Below are positions 51,311 to 60,719 of a DNA stretch of 64,000 nt, one piece after another. The DNA is taken from contig NZ_AXAP01000022.1 of NCBI RefSeq assembly GCF_000472865.1, forward strand, positions 1 to 64,000, written 5' to 3'. Source of the stretch: Bradyrhizobium elkanii WSM2783 (GTDB lineage: Bacteria > Pseudomonadota > Alphaproteobacteria > Rhizobiales > Xanthobacteraceae). Every line of letters begins with the position of its first letter. Positions within the stretch are counted from its first letter, which is position 1. Under the pieces are notes generated by a model, which worked only from the letters and a program-made list of their open reading frames with translations, was not told the origin of the DNA and made no database searches. Both the position numbers and the translations under genes were made by a program.

Positions 51311-52849
51311 CTACGCCGCGCGCCTGATATCGTCGGCCAGCGCGCGGTAGGACAGCGCTTCCGCGAGGTGCAATCGGCCGATCTTCTCCGTGCCATCGAG
51401 ATCGGCGAGGGTGCGCGCGACGCGCAGCACGCGGTGATAGCCGCGCGCGGTGAGGCGCATGGTCTCGGCTGCATCACGCAACAGTTTTTGCCCCTGCGCG
51501 TCCGGCTGGGCGATGGTCTCAAGCAGCGATGACGGTGCCTCGGCGTTGGTGCGGACGTTGGGCATGCCGGCGGCGGCATAGCGCGCAAGCTGGATGTCGC
51601 GCGCGGCAGCAACCCGCGCCGCCACTTCCGCCGATCCTTCAGAAGGCGGCGGCAGGATCAGGTCGGCGGCGGTCACTGCCGGCACCTCGATCCGCAGATC
51701 GATGCGGTCCATCAGCGGACCGGAGATGCGCATCTGGTAATCGGCGGTGCAGCGGTCGATGGGCCCGCGCTTGCAGGCATAGCCGGGCTCATAGGCATGA
51801 CCGCAGCGGCACGGATTCATTGCCGCCACCAGCATGAAGCGCGCCGGATAGGTGACGCGATGGTTGGCGCGCGAGACCGAGACCTCGCCCGTCTCCAGCG
51901 GCTGGCGCAGCGAATCGAGCACGCGCGGATCAAACTCGGGCAGTTCGTCGAGGAACAGTACGCCCTGATGCGCCAGCGAGATTTCGCCGGGCCTGGCGCG
52001 TATGCCGCCGCCGGTGAGCGCCGCCATGCTGGCGGAATGATGCGGGCTGCGGAACGGTCGCCGCGCGGTCAAGGCGCCGTCGCGGATCTCGCCGGCCACC
52101 GAGGCGATCATGGAGACTTCCAGCAGTTCGGACGGCGACAGCGGCGGCAGGATCGAGGGCAGCCGCGCTGCCAGCATCGATTTGCCGGCGCCGGGCGAGC
52201 CCATCATCAGGAGGTGATGCCCGCCGGCCGCCGCGATCTCGAGCGCCCGCTTGGCGCTTTCCTGGCCCTTGATGTCGCGGAGGTCGAGCAGCGTCTCCTT
52301 CTGCTCATGCACCTTCGGCTGTGGGCGCGACAGTACCTGCGTGCCCTTGAAGTGATTGGCGATCTGGATCAGCGAGTGTGCGGCGATGATCTGGATGTCC
52401 GGGCTCGCCCACGCCGCCTCCGAGCCGCAGGCCGCCGGGCAGATCAGCCCCTCGTCGCGCGAATTGGCGCCGATCGCCGCCGGCAATACGCCCGCAACCG
52501 CCGCGATCGAGCCGTCCAGCCCGAGCTCGCCCAGCACGGTAAAGCCGTTGAGCGCATCCGGGGGGATGGCCCCGATCGCCGCCATCAGCCCGAGCGCGAT
52601 CGGCAGGTCGTAATGGCTGCCTTCCTTGGGCAGGTCGGCGGGCGCCAGATTGACGATGATCCGCCGCGCCGGCAAAGCGAGGCCTGAGGCGATCAGTGCC
52701 GAGCGAACCCGCTCCCGCGCCTCGGAAACCGCCTTGTCCGGCAGGCCCACGATCGCAAAAGCCGGCAGTCCCGGCGCGACCTGCACCTGCACGTCGACCG
52801 CGCGAGCCTCGATCCCCTCGAAAGCGACGGTGGAAACGCGTTGAACCAT
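51311..52849 (-). CDS. comM: ComM-like AAA+ ATPase (YifB / Mg-chelatase family)
   Basis: ComM-type hexameric helicases promote branch migration during natural transformation, and are widespread also in bacteria not known to be competent. The 512-residue protein has an N-terminal Lon-protease-like domain (FAIVGLPDKAVSEARERVRS, NLAPADLPKEGSHYDLPIAL), Walker A MGSPGAGKSMLAARLPSILP, Walker B GVLFLDELPEF and a C-terminal domain with RGYHRVLRVARTLADL. ATG at 52849 has AGGGGG upstream. Competence itself cannot be inferred. Confidence 0.92.
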   Translation of the reverse strand: MVQRVSTVAFEGIEARAVDVQVQVAPGLPAFAIVGLPDKAVSEARERVRSALIASGLALPARRIIVNLAPADLPKEGSHYDLPIALGLMAAIGAIPPDALNGFTVLGELGLDGSIAAVAGVLPAAIGANSRDEGLICPAACGSEAAWASPDIQIIAAHSLIQIANHFKGTQVLSRPQPKVHEQKETLLDLRDIKGQESAKRALEIAAAGGHHLLMMGSPGAGKSMLAARLPSILPPLSPSELLEVSMIASVAGEIRDGALTARRPFRSPHHSASMAALTGGGIRARPGEISLAHQGVLFLDELPEFDPRVLDSLRQPLETGEVSVSRANHRVTYPARFMLVAAMNPCRCGHAYEPGYACKRGPIDRCTADYQMRISGPLMDRIDLRIEVPAVTAADLILPPPSEGSAEVAARVAAARDIQLARYAAAGMPNVRTNAEAPSSLLETIAQPDAQGQKLLRDAAETMRLTARGYHRVLRVARTLADLDGTEKIGRLHLAEALSYRALADDIRRAA

Positions 52850-52961
52850 GCTGCCCCCTTGCCACAATCGAGGGTAGCCGAAGGCAGCGCCAAGCGCAAG
52901 AACATTACGGGAACGCGGGCTCCGGGACCTACCGCGCGGCCGTCCCAGAGCCCGGGCAGGC

Positions 52962-53933
52962 TTACAGCGTCATCTGCATCGGTTCGGGATAATAATGGAA
53001 GCCGTCGCCGACCTTGGCGACATGGCCATAACCGGGCCAGGCGAAGTGATAGGACATCACCGGGGTCTTGTTGGCCGCCAGCATCTCCAGCAGTCTCACC
53101 CGCGAGGCCGCTGCCTGCTTCGGGTCGGTATCGTAGGAGAACTCCATCCGCGGCCGCTCGAGCAGCAGCACCGCGTGGTGCGAGAGATCGCCGAGGAAGG
53201 CGAAGGATTTGCCGGCCGAGCTCACCATGAAGATGTGGTGGCCGACGGTGTGGCCGGGCGCTGCGATCGCCTGCACGCCGGGCAGGAATTCCTGGCCGTC
53301 TTTGAAGAACACCAGGCGGTCGCGGACCGGCATGAGATTCTTGCGCGCGTGAATGACAAAGTCCTTCAGCGGGCTGCCCATCTTGCCTTCATCGGTCCAG
53401 TAGTCGAAGTCGCTCTGGGCGATGTAGACCTGCGCGTTCGGGAACAGCGGCTTGTCGTTGGCATCGACGATGCCGCCGATGTGGTCGATATGCGCATGCG
53501 AGCAGACGACGGCGTCGATGTCCTCAGGCTTGATGCCCGCCTCCGCCATGCTCTTCTGCTGGCGGCCGGTGGTCGGACCGAACGCTTTCGACGTGCCCAT
53601 GCCGGTGTCGAACAGGATCAGCTTGTCGCCGGTGTTCACGATCGGCGAATTCTGCTCCAGCACGACATTGTCGGGCGACAGGAAATTGTCCGACAGCATC
53701 TTCTTCACTTCTTCCTTCGGCACGCCGGTGAAGGTGCCGGAGGGATCGCCGAGCGGGAGCGGGCCGTCGGAGACGACGGTGACTTCGGCATCGCCGAGAA
53801 TGAAGCGGTGCCAGTAAGGCGTTTGCGTGCCGAGCTTCGGCGCGCGTGCCAGCGCGCTGCCGCCGAGCAGCGTGCTTGCACCAAGGCCGGCGCCGAGCGC
53901 GAGCAAGGACCTTCGCGAGACATTGATCGTCAT
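52962..53933 (-). CDS. Tat-exported MBL-fold metallohydrolase
   Basis: The 323-residue protein has a twin-arginine signal (SRRSLLALGAGLGASTLLGG) and a metallo-beta-lactamase fold with the zinc motif HAHIDH (146-151), a further ligand in APGHTVGHH and GDLSHHAVL. The layout resembles lactonase-like and related MBL hydrolases rather than beta-lactamases. Substrate is unknown. ATG at 53933 starts the signal peptide; an upstream in-frame start would displace it. It lies alone between the comM-like gene and gshB. Confidence 0.85.
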   Translation of the reverse strand: MTINVSRRSLLALGAGLGASTLLGGSALARAPKLGTQTPYWHRFILGDAEVTVVSDGPLPLGDPSGTFTGVPKEEVKKMLSDNFLSPDNVVLEQNSPIVNTGDKLILFDTGMGTSKAFGPTTGRQQKSMAEAGIKPEDIDAVVCSHAHIDHIGGIVDANDKPLFPNAQVYIAQSDFDYWTDEGKMGSPLKDFVIHARKNLMPVRDRLVFFKDGQEFLPGVQAIAAPGHTVGHHIFMVSSAGKSFAFLGDLSHHAVLLLERPRMEFSYDTDPKQAAASRVRLLEMLAANKTPVMSYHFAWPGYGHVAKVGDGFHYYPEPMQMTL

Positions 53934-54092
53934 GCTTTTCCTCCACGATTTTTGTCGAGTTATCTTTGGCAAGTCGCCGCGTTGCCGCCCGCGAACAGGT
54001 CCTGCCCCGCGACCTGAAGGCGAGCAGGGGCATGCTGCGCCCGCTGCCGCAAGCTGACAAGAGGTCTCAGAGAGGAAGGAAGACGAACGGCC

Positions 54093-55040
54093 TTACGATT
54101 TCGTGCGCTTTGATTCGATCACGTCCCAGATCCTGGCGGCCACGTCCGGACCGCCGAGCCGCGCGATGGCGCGGATGCCGGTCGGCGAGGTGACGTTGAT
54201 CTCGGTGAGATAGCCATCGATCACGTCGATGCCGACGAACAACAGGCCGCGCTCGCGCAAGGCCGGGCCGAGCGTCGTGCAGATCTTGCGCTCGCGGTCG
54301 GAGAGTTCGGTCGACTGCGCCGCGCCGCCGCGCACCATGTTGGAGCGCAAATCGTCCGCCGCCGGCACGCGGTTGACGGCACCGGCGAATTCGCCGTCGA
54401 CCAGGATGATGCGCTTGTCGCCATGCTTGACCTCGGGAAGGAAGCGCTGGATCACCCAGGGCTCCTTGAACGTCACCGAAAACATGTCGAACAGCGAGCC
54501 GAAATTCATGTCCTGGGGCATTACGCGGAACACCGCGGCGCCGCCATGGCCGTGCAACGGTTTCATGACGACGGCGCCATGCTCGTCGCGGAAGGCGTTG
54601 ATCTCGTCGAGGTCGCGCGAGATCAATGTCGGCGGCATGAGCTGCGGAAAGTTCATCACGAACAGCTTTTCCGGCGCATCGCGGACGCTGGCAGGATTGT
54701 TGACGACCAGGGTCTTCGGGTGAAGGCGCTCGAGAAAATGCGTCGAAGTGATGTAGGCGAGATCGAACGGCGGATCCTGCCGCAGCAGGATCACGTCGAA
54801 ATTGGTCAGCGGCTCGCGCTTCGGCTCGCCGAGCGTGAAGTGATCGCCGATCTCGTCACGCACGGAAAGGACCTGCACCGGCGCGACCAGCTCGTCGCCG
54901 CGCAGCGAGAGCTTGTCAGGCGTGTAGTAGGAAATGCCGTGGCCGCGCTTCTGCGCTTCGAGCAGCAGCGCGAACGTCGAATCGCCGCGGATGTTGATGC
55001 GCTCAATGGGATCCATCTGGACGGCGACGTTCAATTTCAT
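54093..55040 (-). CDS. gshB: Glutathione synthetase
   Basis: GshB adds glycine to gamma-glutamylcysteine to make glutathione. The 315-residue ATP-grasp enzyme starts MKLNVAVQMDPIERINIRGD, with LLRQDPPFDLAYITSTHFLE, VMKPLHGHGGAAVFRV, ILVDGEFAGAVNRVPA and FVGIDVIDGYLTEINVTSPTG, matching the bacterial family throughout. It is the last gene of a minus-strand rsmI-yraN-gshB set; the yraN stop is 28 bases upstream. Confidence 0.97.
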   Translation of the reverse strand: MKLNVAVQMDPIERINIRGDSTFALLLEAQKRGHGISYYTPDKLSLRGDELVAPVQVLSVRDEIGDHFTLGEPKREPLTNFDVILLRQDPPFDLAYITSTHFLERLHPKTLVVNNPASVRDAPEKLFVMNFPQLMPPTLISRDLDEINAFRDEHGAVVMKPLHGHGGAAVFRVMPQDMNFGSLFDMFSVTFKEPWVIQRFLPEVKHGDKRIILVDGEFAGAVNRVPAADDLRSNMVRGGAAQSTELSDRERKICTTLGPALRERGLLFVGIDVIDGYLTEINVTSPTGIRAIARLGGPDVAARIWDVIESKRTKS

Positions 55041-55068
55041 GGGCTTTGGGTCCGGTCTCTCGAGGAAG

Positions 55069-55482
55069 TCATGCGCTGGCGTCGAACGCCGCTAACAGAT
55101 GGCGCGGCAGATGCTTGGGCGCAATCAGCATGGCGTCGAAACGCATGTCGAATTCCGCATGTTCGGGATGCGCCATCAGCCAGGCCTGGGCCGCAGCAAT
55201 GATGCGCTGTTGCTGGCGCGGCGTGACGGCATAGGCGGCCTCATCAAAGCTGGCGCGGGCCTTGACCTCGACGAAGGCGAGCAGGTTGCGCTTGCGCACC
55301 ACCAGGTCGATCTCGCCATAGGGCGTGCGGAAGCGCTTGGCGAGAATGCGATAGCCCTTGGCCATCAAATAGGCCGCGGCGCGGCTTTCCGCCGATAGCC
55401 CGGTGCGGAACGCAGCGACCCGTTCGGGCGAGGCGAGCTTTGTGTCCGCCCCCTGCGGCGAGCTGCCGTCACTCTTGGCCAT
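55069..55482 (-). CDS. YraN-family (UPF0102) endonuclease-like protein
   Basis: The 137-residue protein has the UPF0102 core related to Holliday-junction-resolvase-like nucleases: AESRAAAYLMAKGYRILAKRFRTP, GEIDLVVRKRNLLAFVEVKARAS with the E-ID-ExK nuclease pattern, and AVTPRQQQRIIAAA. Function is not firmly known. ATG at 55482 is chosen; the frame is open 31 residues further into rsmI. It overlaps the rsmI end by 14 bases. Confidence 0.88.
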   Translation of the reverse strand: MAKSDGSSPQGADTKLASPERVAAFRTGLSAESRAAAYLMAKGYRILAKRFRTPYGEIDLVVRKRNLLAFVEVKARASFDEAAYAVTPRQQQRIIAAAQAWLMAHPEHAEFDMRFDAMLIAPKHLPRHLLAAFDASA

Positions 55483-56422
55483 CGTCGCCCCGCAGTTCCT
55501 TTGCGAGTTCGAGGGCGCGGGCATAGACCTCGCGACGCGGTCGGCCGGAAAGCTCGACTGCATGCGCAACCGCATCCTTGACGCTGTCGCGCAGGAGTGA
55601 CGCGCGCAGCAGTTCGTCGAGCTGATCCTGCCCCATCACCTGCGCGTCCGCCGGCGGCGGACCGATCACCAGCACAAATTCGCCGCGCGTCTCCACCGCG
55701 TCCCTGGCCGCCGCCAGTTCGGCGATCGGGGCGCGCCTGATCTCTTCGTGCAGTTTTGTCAGCTCGCGGCAGATCGCGGCGTCGCGCCCGCCCATGATCG
55801 CGGCGAGGTCGGCAAGCGTCTCCTGCACGCGGCTGCCGGATTCGAACAGCACCAGCGTTGAGTCGATCCTGGCGAGCTCAGAGAGCCGCGTGCGCCGGGC
55901 CTGTTCCTTCGCAGGCAAGAAGCCCTCGAAGAAAAAGCGGTCGGTCGGCAGCGCCGCGACCGAGAGCGCCGTCAGCACCGACGATGCCCCGGGCACCGCG
56001 ACCACGTGGTGCCCGGCGGCGCAGGCCTCGCGCACCAGCTTGAAGCCAGGGTCGGAGATCAGCGGCGTGCCGGCGTCGGAGACCAGCGCGATCGCGGCGC
56101 CCTCGGCCAGCCGCTGCAGGATTTTTGGCCGGGCCTGGGCCGCATTGTGCTCATGGTAGGGGGTCAGCTCGGCCGCAATCGTGTAACGCTCGGTCAAACG
56201 GCGGGTGATGCGGGTGTCCTCGCAGGCGATCAGGTCCGCACCGGCGAGTGTCTCCAGTGCGCGCAGGGTGATGTCGGCGAGATTTCCGATCGGTGTTGCG
56301 ACCAGATGGAGGCCGGGAACCGGCTTTGGCGCGTTCAGCACATGACCGCCGATGGAAAATGTCCTGTTGGGGACGTCCATCCCGGCGTCAGCGCCGTATC
56401 TTGAGCTGGCTTTTGCGCGCAT
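55469..56422 (-). CDS. rsmI: 16S rRNA C1402 2'-O-methyltransferase RsmI
   Basis: RsmI methylates the ribose of C1402 in 16S rRNA using SAM. The 317-residue tetrapyrrole-methylase-fold protein has GLHLVATPIGNLADITLRAL, LIACEDTRITRRL, LVSDAGTPLISDPGF and FFFEGFLPAK. ATG at 56422 gives the full length; ATG at 56380 (MDVPNRTFSIGG) is an alternative. It leads the yraN-gshB set and is divergent from the lipoprotein gene at 56715, with a family D repeat in the gap. Confidence 0.95.
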   Translation of the reverse strand: MRAKASSRYGADAGMDVPNRTFSIGGHVLNAPKPVPGLHLVATPIGNLADITLRALETLAGADLIACEDTRITRRLTERYTIAAELTPYHEHNAAQARPKILQRLAEGAAIALVSDAGTPLISDPGFKLVREACAAGHHVVAVPGASSVLTALSVAALPTDRFFFEGFLPAKEQARRTRLSELARIDSTLVLFESGSRVQETLADLAAIMGGRDAAICRELTKLHEEIRRAPIAELAAARDAVETRGEFVLVIGPPPADAQVMGQDQLDELLRASLLRDSVKDAVAHAVELSGRPRREVYARALELAKELRGDDGQE

Positions 56423-56437
56423 AATGCCAATCTAGAG

Positions 56438-56482
56438 CATCATCCGGAAAAGTGGACACCGGTTTTCCGAAAGATCGTGCTC
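56438..56482. repeat. Interspersed palindromic repeat, family D copy 3
   Basis: GCATCATCCGGAAAAGTG followed by CCGGTTTTCCGAAAGATCGT: a slightly diverged copy of the element at 12583 and 47172. The rest of this 292-base divergent gap shows no gene; promoters for both sides must lie here. Confidence 0.8.
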
Positions 56483-56714
56483 GAACGAAGAGTGCGAGAG
56501 CGCCGGCGCCATAACGCGCTTGCGTCTTGCGGAGTGGGGGGCGGCTGTGCTGCGCATTTGGTGAGGGGTTCGCGGTCCACAGCCGGCAATTCACCATGGG
56601 GACAATCCCTTTGTTTTGGTTAACTATTCGCCGACAATATGCCTGATTCCATCCTCCATTGGTTCGGCAGTTGGAATCCCGGCCCAAGCACGGCCGGTTA
56701 AGAGAAGAGACGAG

Positions 56715-57944
56715 ATGGTGGGCCCGCATAGCCGCAAACCAAAATCCCCGGGTCCGCAAGGTTCCGCCGCGACCCGCCGGACAGCACTCGGCCTGATGCT
56801 GGGTGCTCCCCTGCTGGCCGCCTGCTCGGGGGTGCAGCAGACCCTTAGCCAGTTTACCAGTCCGTCCGGCTCGCCGCAGCCGGAAGCAGCCCCCGCCGGA
56901 CCGCAGCAACAGCCGCAGGCGATCGGCAACGGGCAGGTCAAAGTAGGGCTGATCTTGCCGCTGTCGGCGGCGGGCAATGCCGGCCTTGCCGGGCAGTCGA
57001 TGAAGAACGCCGCCGAACTGGCGCTGGCGGAATTCCAGAACCCGAACATCCAGCTCCTGATCAAGGACGATGGCGGCAGTCCGCAGGGCGCCTCCCAGGG
57101 CGCGCAGCAGGCGATCGGCGAGGGCGCGGAGATCATTTTGGGCCCGCTGTTCGCGCAGTCGGTGCCGGCCGTCGCCCAGGTGGCGCGCGGGCGCGGTATC
57201 TCAGTAATCGCGTTCTCGACGGATTCGAGCGTGGCGGGACGCGGCGTCTATCTCCTGAGCTTCCTGCCGGAGTCCGACATCAACCGGATCGTCGAATATT
57301 CCGCGAGCATTGGAAAGCGCTCCTTCGCCGCGCTGGTTCCCGACAATGCCTATGGCAATGTGGTCGAGGCCGCGTTCAAGCAGGTGGCCGGCCGCAAGGG
57401 CCGCGTCGTCGCGTTCGAAAAATACGGCGCCGATCGCGCCACGCCGGCACGCACGGTGGCGCAGTCGCTCGCCCAGGCCGATGCGCTGTTGCTCGCCGAT
57501 GACGGTGATTCGGTGGTAGCGACGGCAGACGCGCTGACCGCAGCCGGCGCCAATCTGCGCAACATCCAGCTTCTGGGCACCGGCCTGTGGGACAATCCGC
57601 GGGTGTTCGCGAACCAGGCGCTGCAGGGCGGTCTGTTTGCCGCGCCGGATCCGTCCGGCTTCCGCGCCTTCGCGGGACGTTACCGCAGCAAATACGGCTC
57701 CGAGCCCGTGCGCACCGCAACGCTCGCCTATGACGGCGTTGCGCTGGTGGCCGCGCTGGCGCGGACGCAAGGTGCTCAGCGCTTCCAGCAGGAAACGCTG
57801 ACCAATCCTTCCGGCTTCGCCGGTATCGACGGCCTGTTCCGCTTCCGCGCTGACGGCACCAACGAACGCGGCCTTGCGGTGATGAAGGTTGCGACCAGCG
57901 GCGCCCAGGCGGTCGCGGGCTCACCGAAGAGCTTTGGGGCGTGA
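56715..57944 (+). CDS. Periplasmic-binding-fold lipoprotein (penicillin-binding protein activator, LpoA-like)
   Basis: The 409-residue product starts with a Lys-rich segment and a lipoprotein signal with lipobox LAAC (APLLAACSG), a Pro/Gln linker, and then a type 1 periplasmic-binding fold: VKVGLILPLSAAGNAGLAGQ, LLIKDDGGSPQGASQGAQ, IILGPLFAQSVPAVAQVARG and YLLSFLPESDINRIVEY. Proteins of this class next to rsmI-yraN are called PBP activators by analogy with LpoA. That role is inference; ligand binding is also possible. ATG at 56715 has AGAGAAGAG upstream. Confidence 0.82.
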   Translation: MVGPHSRKPKSPGPQGSAATRRTALGLMLGAPLLAACSGVQQTLSQFTSPSGSPQPEAAPAGPQQQPQAIGNGQVKVGLILPLSAAGNAGLAGQSMKNAAELALAEFQNPNIQLLIKDDGGSPQGASQGAQQAIGEGAEIILGPLFAQSVPAVAQVARGRGISVIAFSTDSSVAGRGVYLLSFLPESDINRIVEYSASIGKRSFAALVPDNAYGNVVEAAFKQVAGRKGRVVAFEKYGADRATPARTVAQSLAQADALLLADDGDSVVATADALTAAGANLRNIQLLGTGLWDNPRVFANQALQGGLFAAPDPSGFRAFAGRYRSKYGSEPVRTATLAYDGVALVAALARTQGAQRFQQETLTNPSGFAGIDGLFRFRADGTNERGLAVMKVATSGAQAVAGSPKSFGA

Positions 57945-57954
57945 TGAAGCGGCC

Positions 57955-58042
57955 GTAGCCCGGTGAAGCGCAGCGCAACCCGGGATTCTGTCGCGAGCGG
58001 ATGGAGAGGCCCCGGATTGCGCTTCGCTCCACCCGGGCTACG
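57955..58042. repeat. Interspersed palindromic repeat, family G
   Basis: CGTAGCCCGGTGAAGCGCAG at the left is inverted as CTTCGCTCCACCCGGGCTAC at the right, with an inner AACCCGGGATT / CCCCGGATTGCGC stem. It lies between the convergent lipoprotein and hemW genes. Confidence 0.85.
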
Positions 58043-58055
58043 AATTGTGCGTCGA

Positions 58056-59213
58056 CTACGCGGCCAAATCCGCCACCACGGCATCCAGCACCGGGAAACC
58101 TGACTTGGTCACGCGTAGCCGTCCGTCGGTGTCGACGATGATGGCGCCCTCTTCGCGCAGCACCGCGATGCGGCGCGGGTCGAGTGCACGGCCTGAGAGC
58201 GACGCATAGCGCTTGGGGTCGATGCCCTCGGCGAGCCGGAGCCCCATCAGCAGGAATTCGTCGGCGCGCTCTTCGCTATTGAGCACCTCGTCCGTGATGA
58301 CGCCGCTGCCATTGGTTTCGACGCGCATCACCCAGGCTTCCGGCCGCTTCTCGGTCGCGGTGGCGTGACGGCGGCCGTTGATGTCGAGGCGGCCATGTGC
58401 GCCCGGGCCGATGCCGGCATATTCGTCGCCACGCCAATAGACGAGATTGTGCCGGCACTCCGCACCTAGGCGGGCGTGATTGGAGATCTCGTAGGCCGGC
58501 AGGCCTGCTTGCGTACAGACCTCTTGCGTCACGTCGTAAAGCGCGCGCGCGACCGCCTCGTCCGGCGTCTGCAATTTGCCGGCGGCATGCAGGCCAAAGA
58601 ACGGCGTGCCTTCCTCGATCGTGAGCTGATAGAGCGACAGATGCTCGGCGGCTTCCGCGATCGCATGCTTCAGTTCGTCGGCCCACATCGCGGGAGTTTG
58701 ATTGGGCCGGGCGTAGATCAGGTCGAAGGAATAGCGATCGAAAGACTGGCGGGCGACGGCGACCGCATCGAGCGCTTCGCGCGCAGTGTGTAATCGCCCC
58801 AGCGCCTTCAGCGAGGCATCATCGAGCGCCTGCACGCCGAGCGATACGCGGTTGACGCCGGCGGCGCGATAGCCGCGAAAGCGCGTCGCCTCGACGCTCG
58901 TCGGATTGGCTTCCAGTGTCACTTCGACATCGGTAGCGACGCGCCAATACTTGCCGATCGCATCCAGGATCGCGCCGACCGTCTGCGGCTGCATCAATGA
59001 CGGCGTACCGCCGCCGAGGAAGATCGAGGACACTTCGCGGCCGGGGACGCGCGCCGCGGTCGTCTCGATCTCGCGCGCAAAGGCGCGGGCAAAGCGCGCC
59101 TCATCGATCTGCGTATGCCTGACGTGGCTGTTGAAATCACAATACGGGCATTTCGACAGGCAGAACGGCCAGTGCACGTAGACGCCGAAGGCTGCCTGGT
59201 CCCGGTCAGTCAA
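58056..59213 (-). CDS. hemW: HemW-like radical SAM haem chaperone
   Basis: HemW binds haem and a 4Fe-4S cluster and is related to coproporphyrinogen III dehydrogenase (HemN). The 385-residue protein has the radical SAM motif CxxxCxxC as CLSKCPYC (~18-25), SIFLGGGTPSLM and SLGVQALDDASLKALGRLH. It lacks the long N-terminal region of true HemN. TTG at 59213 is chosen: GGCGGAG lies at the right distance and it overlaps the rdgB stop by 8 bases; a GTG at 59243 is possible. Operon with rdgB and rph. Confidence 0.9.
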   Translation of the reverse strand: MTDRDQAAFGVYVHWPFCLSKCPYCDFNSHVRHTQIDEARFARAFAREIETTAARVPGREVSSIFLGGGTPSLMQPQTVGAILDAIGKYWRVATDVEVTLEANPTSVEATRFRGYRAAGVNRVSLGVQALDDASLKALGRLHTAREALDAVAVARQSFDRYSFDLIYARPNQTPAMWADELKHAIAEAAEHLSLYQLTIEEGTPFFGLHAAGKLQTPDEAVARALYDVTQEVCTQAGLPAYEISNHARLGAECRHNLVYWRGDEYAGIGPGAHGRLDINGRRHATATEKRPEAWVMRVETNGSGVITDEVLNSEERADEFLLMGLRLAEGIDPKRYASLSGRALDPRRIAVLREEGAIIVDTDGRLRVTKSGFPVLDAVVADLAA

Positions 59214-59835
59214 GGCATATCTCCGCCAATTTGACGAAGGCACGGGCCCGGTGCGACAGGCCGAGTCCGAGCGGCGGCAGCCCGTGCTTCTCGACGCTCG
59301 TCATCTCGCCGAAGGTGCGGGTATGGCCATCCGGCAGGAACATGGGATCATAGCCGAAACCCGCGGTGCCGCGCGGCGGCCACACCAAAGTTCCATCGGC
59401 GCGCGCTTCGACCTCTTCGAGGTGCCCATCCGGCCAGGCGACACAGAGCGCGGAGACGAAATGAGCGCTCCGGCGGTCAGGCGTCGTGGCGCCACGTTCC
59501 TGCAAGAGGCGCTCGATCCGCGTCATCGCGGCGGTGAAATCCTTGTTTTCGCCGGCCCAGCGCGCCGAATAGATGCCGGGGGCGCCGTCCAGCGCGTCGA
59601 CCACCAGCCCGGAATCATCGGCAAATGCCGGGAGATCGGCGGCCTTGGCTGCCGCAATCGCCTTGATCGCGGCATTGGCGCGAAAACTGTCGCCGGTCTC
59701 CTCGGGCTCGCCAAGACCGAGATCGCCTGCCGAGATCGCCTCCACGCCATGCGGCGCCAGCAATTCGCGCATCTCGGCAAGCTTGCCGGGATTGTGGGTC
59801 GCGATCACGAGCTTTCCAGTGATTCGGCGGTGCAT
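59206..59835 (-). CDS. rdgB: XTP/dITP diphosphatase (RdgB/HAM1)
   Basis: RdgB hydrolyses dITP, XTP and related nucleotides to keep them out of DNA. The 209-residue protein has LVIATHNPGKLAEMRELL at the start, PAFADDSGLVVDALDGAPGIYSA and GTAGFGYDPMFLP, all diagnostic. It lies between rph (10 bases upstream) and hemW (overlapping). Confidence 0.95.
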   Translation of the reverse strand: MHRRITGKLVIATHNPGKLAEMRELLAPHGVEAISAGDLGLGEPEETGDSFRANAAIKAIAAAKAADLPAFADDSGLVVDALDGAPGIYSARWAGENKDFTAAMTRIERLLQERGATTPDRRSAHFVSALCVAWPDGHLEEVEARADGTLVWPPRGTAGFGYDPMFLPDGHTRTFGEMTSVEKHGLPPLGLGLSHRARAFVKLAEICLD

Positions 59836-59845
59836 GGCCTATTGA

Positions 59846-60559
59846 CTACGCCACTGCCATTTTCTGCAAGTCGACCAGCCGCGCCACGCCCTTGCGCGCC
59901 AGCGCCATCAGCGCCAGGAACTCGTCCTGCGAGAACGGCGTCTTTTCCGCGGTGCCCTGTACCTCGATGATGCGGCCGTCGCCGGTCATGACGAAATTGG
60001 CGTCGGTCTCGGCTTCTGAATCCTCGGCATAGTCGAGGTCGAGCACCGGCGTGCCATTATAGATGCCGCAGGAGATGGCCGCGACGTTGTCGCGCAACAC
60101 GTTGGTTTTCAGCATGTTGCGGGTCTTCATCCAGTTGATGCAGTCGGCAAGCGCGACCCAGGCGCCGGTGATCGAGGCGGTGCGCGTGCCGCCATCGGCC
60201 TGCAGCACGTCGCAATCGACCGTGATCTGGCGCTCGCCCAGCGCTTCCAGATCGATCGTGGCACGGAGCGAACGGCCGATCAGGCGCTGGATCTCGATGG
60301 TACGCCCGCCCTGCTTGCCGGCGGAGGCCTCGCGCCGGGTACGTTCCAGCGTGGCGCGGGGCAGCATGCCGTATTCGGCGGTGACCCAGCCGCGGCCCTG
60401 GCCCTTCAGCCATGGCGGCAGGCGGTCTTCCAGGGTCGCAGTGACCAGCACATGGGTGTCGCCGAATTTCACCATGCAGGAACCCTCGGCATATTTGACC
60501 ACGCCGCGTTCCAATGAGACGGGGCGCAGTTCGTCGGGTGCACGGCGGCTTGGCCGCAT
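59846..60559 (-). CDS. rph: Ribonuclease PH
   Basis: RNase PH trims the 3' ends of tRNA precursors by phosphorolysis. The 237-residue protein has MRPSRRAPDELRPVSLERGV, EGSCMVKFGDTHVLVTATLE, GWVTAEYGMLPRAT and DCDVLQADGGTRTASITGA. GGAGGA lies upstream of ATG 60559; the frame extends 37 residues further without similarity. It is divergent from hrcA, the usual arrangement in Rhizobiales. Confidence 0.96.
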   Translation of the reverse strand: MRPSRRAPDELRPVSLERGVVKYAEGSCMVKFGDTHVLVTATLEDRLPPWLKGQGRGWVTAEYGMLPRATLERTRREASAGKQGGRTIEIQRLIGRSLRATIDLEALGERQITVDCDVLQADGGTRTASITGAWVALADCINWMKTRNMLKTNVLRDNVAAISCGIYNGTPVLDLDYAEDSEAETDANFVMTGDGRIIEVQGTAEKTPFSQDEFLALMALARKGVARLVDLQKMAVA

Positions 60560-60719
60560 GGGAATCCTCCGGGAATTCGAGCGAATATGGCTGGCGGTGC
60601 TTGTAGGAGCGGGCAGCCGCAGCGGCAAGCTTTTTGGCCACCCTCCCTGGCCGTAATGCACGCTTGTCACCGGGCGTGTGGATGGTCAAATTAGAGGTAG
60701 TTGTGAGGGAATTTTACTG